A stretch of 8,056 bases of DNA from Archaeoglobaceae archaeon. Its GTDB lineage: Archaea; Halobacteriota; Archaeoglobi; Archaeoglobales; Archaeoglobaceae. Each line of letters begins with the position of its first letter. Position 1 is the first letter of the stretch. The stretch is from the NCBI GenBank assembly GCA_025058955.1, contig JANXDV010000051.1:1-8056 (forward strand), read 5' to 3'. Positions 5,902 to 8,056 of the stretch are shown here, piece after piece. Both the position numbers and the translations under genes were made by a program. The notes beneath the pieces were generated by a model that was not told the DNA's origin, did no database searches, and saw only the letters and a list, made by a program, of their open reading frames with translations.

Positions 5902-6560
5902 TGCTTCGCGGATTGAGAATTGTTGCGGAAAACAAGATCGGAGTCTTAAGAGATCTGACAAAGATCATAGCTGAAGAGGGCGGAAATGTGCAGTATGCTC
6001 AGAGCTTTCCATTGCGTTTTGGAGAACACAAGGGAAAAGCTTTAATCTACTTCGAGATCGAGGGCGGTGAATTTGACAGGATGGTTGAGAAAATCAGAAA
6101 ACTTGACTACATTGTTGAGATCGAGGAGGAGAAGCCATTTGAGCAGATCTATGGAAAGAGAGTGATCATACTCGGTGGTGGAGCTCTTGTTTCACAAGTT
6201 GCAATAGGAGCGGTAAGCGAAGCGGATCGCCACAATTTGCGTGGGGAAAGGATTAGCGTTGACACAATGCCTATAGTTGGTGAAGAAGAAATTGCTGAAG
6301 CTGTGAAGGCTGTTTCAAGGCTTCACAGGGCGGAAGTTCTTGTTCTTGCTGGAGGTCTTATGGGTGGAAAGATCGCTGAAGAGGTTAAAAAACTGCGTAA
6401 AAGCGGGATCAGGGTTATATCGCTGAGCATGTTCGGAAGCGTTCCAGAAGTTAGCGATCTCGTGATCAGCGATCCTGTGATGGCCGGAACCTTAGCGGTT
6501 ATGCATGTGAGTGAAAAAGCTAAATTTGACATCGATAGAGTGAGAGGTAGAAGAGTTTAA
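5901..6560 (+). CDS. ACT domain protein with DUF5612 C-terminal domain
   Basis: This 219-residue soluble protein has two parts. Residues about 3-77 form an ACT domain: strand LRIVAENKIGVLRDLTKIIAEEGGNV with the usual Gly at the strand-helix turn, then a strand ending in IYFEIEGG. ACT domains bind amino acids and regulate metabolic proteins. Residues about 85-219 match DUF5612 of methanogens and related archaea. They hold a Gly-rich turn (91-LGGGAL-96), the polar stretch HNLRGERISVDTMPIVGEEE (111-130), a second GGLMGG turn (151-156) and a conserved-looking DPVMAG near the end. The GGG strand-turn-helix recalls nucleotide- or phosphate-binding folds, but no function is known to me. The start ATG overlaps the preceding stop (TGATG), indicating one operon with the RAM protein. 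The two likely sense related ligands. The stop overlaps that of the convergent ATPase gene. Confidence 0.85.
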   Translation: MLRGLRIVAENKIGVLRDLTKIIAEEGGNVQYAQSFPLRFGEHKGKALIYFEIEGGEFDRMVEKIRKLDYIVEIEEEKPFEQIYGKRVIILGGGALVSQVAIGAVSEADRHNLRGERISVDTMPIVGEEEIAEAVKAVSRLHRAEVLVLAGGLMGGKIAEEVKKLRKSGIRVISLSMFGSVPEVSDLVISDPVMAGTLAVMHVSEKAKFDIDRVRGRRV

Positions 6561-7612
6561 ACGAACATGTGCTTTGGTGGTTGTTTCGAGGAAATTTTTA
6601 GCTTTTCAATTGCATTCAAAAGATCCGCGGTCTCAATCACACTTTTTCCTTCAGCTATTACTTTATGAAGTGAAGCCTTTATAATTTTTTCAACGAGATC
6701 TCTTCCACTTAAACCCTCTGAAAGCTCTGCAATCATTTCGAGATTTGCATCGACTTCTACTGGAAGCTCTTTAACGTTATTTCTGAGGATCTGCACCCTG
6801 TCCTCAAAGCTTGGAAGTTTAAACTCGATCTCCTCCTCAAATCTACTTCTTATAGAGTAATCAAGCAGTTCTATCCTATTCGTCGCTGCAATAGTGCAAA
6901 TGCCCTCGTTGCTCTGAATTCCATCAAGTTCAGTTAGCAAAGCATTCACAACTTCTGAAACATCACCACGCAGATCTTGGTAGCTTCTGTCAAGAGCTAT
7001 GGCATCAAACTCATCAAGGAATACTACACAAGGCATCAGATCTCTTGCCTTATCATAAAGCTCGTGGATCTTCCTCGCTCCATCACCAACATGCTCACCA
7101 ATGAGTTTTGTGGACTTAACTGAGATAAATGGAGTGTTTGCCTCGTTAGCCAGAGCCTTTGCGAGCATCGTTTTTCCAGTTCCAGGAGGACCAAAGAAGA
7201 GAACATTTTTCGGAGCCCACCTACCAAATTTTTTTGGATTCTTTAAATACTCAAGAATTACCTTTGCCTTTCTTTTTGCCTCTTCTTGCCCTACAACATC
7301 GGAAAGCCTGATATTTTTCACGATCTCTGTTTCTATAACGCTGGTTTCGGACTCCACGATGATCTTTGTCGAATCAGAAATGTAGCCCGATGGGGGCACA
7401 GCATCTATAACTTCAAAGGCAAAATCTGGAAACATCTTCATGTCAAAGATGAGCTTTCCTTTATAGACTAATTCCCCCCTCCACTGATCCTTGGCGTAGA
7501 CATTGAAGACTCTCGGGTTGTCTACTTTCGGATACTCCACATAGCTCGCTTTTAACGGATATCCGAGGGGGCGAAGAATCACATATTTCAACTCGACTTC
7601 TCTTTCGCTCAT
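6557..7612 (-). CDS. Single-domain AAA ATPase, resembling archaeal AMA-type
   Basis: This 351-residue AAA ATPase has one ATPase module. The N-terminal region (about 1-95) is beta-rich and probably binds substrate or drives hexamer assembly. The AAA core shows Walker A GPPGTGKT (141-148), Walker B VVFLDEFD (196-203), sensor-1 Asn245 (ATN), arginine-finger candidates Arg255 and Arg257 in the second region of homology, and LSGRD at 301-305. Pore-loop 1 reads LIGEHVGDG, so the usual aromatic-hydrophobic pair is His-Val. The C-terminus ends Met-Phe-Val, similar to the HbYX tail by which PAN-type ATPases open the 20S proteasome. From memory, AMA proteins of Archaeoglobus and methanogens have this size and layout. 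It may act as an unfoldase or chaperone. The ATG at 7612 is preferred over a TTG at 7630 because it lies 28 bases from a TATA-like element. It is convergent with the ACT-DUF5612 gene. Confidence 0.85.
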   Translation of the reverse strand: MSEREVELKYVILRPLGYPLKASYVEYPKVDNPRVFNVYAKDQWRGELVYKGKLIFDMKMFPDFAFEVIDAVPPSGYISDSTKIIVESETSVIETEIVKNIRLSDVVGQEEAKRKAKVILEYLKNPKKFGRWAPKNVLFFGPPGTGKTMLAKALANEANTPFISVKSTKLIGEHVGDGARKIHELYDKARDLMPCVVFLDEFDAIALDRSYQDLRGDVSEVVNALLTELDGIQSNEGICTIAATNRIELLDYSIRSRFEEEIEFKLPSFEDRVQILRNNVKELPVEVDANLEMIAELSEGLSGRDLVEKIIKASLHKVIAEGKSVIETADLLNAIEKLKISSKQPPKHMFV

Positions 7613-7632
7613 TTGCCTTACATCTACCAACG

Positions 7633-7649
7633 CCTTAATAATTTTTTCT
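7633..7649 (-). promoter_or_regulatory. TATA-like element of the AAA ATPase gene
   Basis: On the minus strand this reads GAGAAAAAATTATTAAG, a purine-rich BRE-like part followed by an AT-rich core centred about 28 bases before the ATG at 7612. It lies in the 45-base gap after the radical SAM gene, so the ATPase can be transcribed separately from it. Confidence 0.4.
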
Positions 7650-7657
7650 CGATCTTG

Positions 7658-8056
7658 CTAAAGTCTAAAACGCCATTCTCTGCTAATTGCTGGAAAATCA
7701 GCAAAAGCATTTCTGCTTAAGAGCATAACTTCTTCTAATTCGAGATCTTTCATAACTTTTTCCAGATTCTTCAGAAAACAGCCCGGAATTCGAACATCCA
7801 TGATCTCTGAAAGCTTTTGGACAGTTTTCAGGAATTCTCCAATGCTCTCCGCTCTACTTAGATCGATCTTCTCCAGCATTTCTACGTTTTCCTTATAAAG
7901 TGAAACTGGTTGAAGAAAAAGCTCTTCTGCAACTTTTGCAATTTCAGCAATTCTCTCAAGTTCCAAATCATTTATCCCGGGCATGAAAACCGTTCTGACA
8001 CTTGTATAAGTGATTTTAGAGCTCATCTTTATGTTTTCAACGACTCTCTCAAAGAA
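7658..8056 (-). CDS. C-terminal part of a PflA-like radical SAM protein (5' end missing)
   Basis: The frame is open to the right edge; 132 residues and a TAG stop are present, and the real start lies outside. An internal ATG at 8026 is not taken as the start, because the residues before it (ENIKMSS) run on smoothly. The best clue is the stretch VRTVFMPGINDLELERIAEIAK, followed by a strand and LQPVSLY. This matches the late barrel strands of pyruvate-formate-lyase-activating-type radical SAM enzymes, which show Arg-Tyr-x-x-x-Pro-Gly-x-x-Asp and LLPYH at the same places. The CxxxCxxC cluster motif would lie upstream and cannot be checked. The last 60 residues carry no motif I recognise, apart from a single Cys in IPGCFLKN. 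Substrate unknown; an archaeal glycyl-radical-activase relative or other radical SAM enzyme is possible. Confidence 0.65.
   Translation of the reverse strand, partial: FFERVVENIKMSSKITYTSVRTVFMPGINDLELERIAEIAKVAEELFLQPVSLYKENVEMLEKIDLSRAESIGEFLKTVQKLSEIMDVRIPGCFLKNLEKVMKDLELEEVMLLSRNAFADFPAISREWRFRL

Noticed and set aside
7613..7630. TTG at 7630 as start of the AAA ATPase
   Set aside because: It is a rare start codon and lies too close to the TATA-like element (about 10 bases from its centre). The ATG at 7612 fits.
7658..8026. ATG at 8026 as the true start of the minus-strand protein at the right edge
   Set aside because: The frame stays open to the window end, and the PflA-like motif lies right at the N-terminus of this shorter form, so the protein must extend upstream.
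1..8056. CRISPR array, transposon ends, tRNA or rRNA genes
   Set aside because: No regularly spaced repeats, transposase-like protein, tRNA cloverleaf or rRNA-like stretch was found by reading both strands.

Overview
The window looks like chromosomal DNA of a thermophilic euryarchaeon, most likely of the Archaeoglobi or a close relative. The evidence is AT-rich DNA with archaeal TATA boxes close to start codons, archaeal-type sensor kinases, a single-domain AAA ATPase resembling the AMA group, an ACT-DUF5612 protein, and an ArsA ATPase with an HSP20-like tail. The genus cannot be fixed from sequence alone. No rRNA, tRNA, CRISPR array, insertion sequence or phage gene was seen. Ten genes fill almost all of the window, and their orientation flips often.

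Left part (1-2854). The window opens inside a TIM-barrel sugar-isomerase/endonuclease-IV-like gene (+). It converges on a two-gene minus-strand unit: the ArsA-HSP20 ATPase, then a 61-residue helical protein whose start codon lies inside the ArsA stop region. A metallo-beta-lactamase-fold protein of the N-acyl-homoserine-lactonase type is transcribed divergently from ArsA. It has a complete metal-ligand set and the lactonase tyrosine.

Middle (2855-5667). A 179-base gap with interleaved inverted repeats leads to a membrane histidine kinase with an extracellular CHASE4 domain. This kinase lies tail to tail, 6 bases apart, with a soluble PAS histidine kinase whose catalytic core is clearly related. 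No response regulator is present. A palindrome-rich gap (5503-5667) separates the second kinase from the next unit.

Right part (5668-8056). A free-standing Lrp/AsnC ligand-binding (RAM) domain is translationally coupled to an ACT-DUF5612 protein, suggesting small-molecule sensing, perhaps of amino acids. This pair converges, sharing a TTAA, with an AAA ATPase whose C-terminus (Met-Phe-Val) resembles the HbYX tail of proteasome-activating ATPases. The end of a PflA-like radical SAM enzyme runs off the right edge.

How the genes may work together: three signalling elements sit side by side (lactonase-like enzyme, CHASE4 kinase, PAS kinase), next to a ligand-binding regulator pair and two ATPases that could act in protein quality control. 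Functional links between these units are inferred. Six transcription units that start in the window each have a TATA-like element centred about 23-29 bases before the chosen start codon, which points to mostly leaderless mRNAs. The tetranucleotide GATC is strongly over-represented across the whole window.
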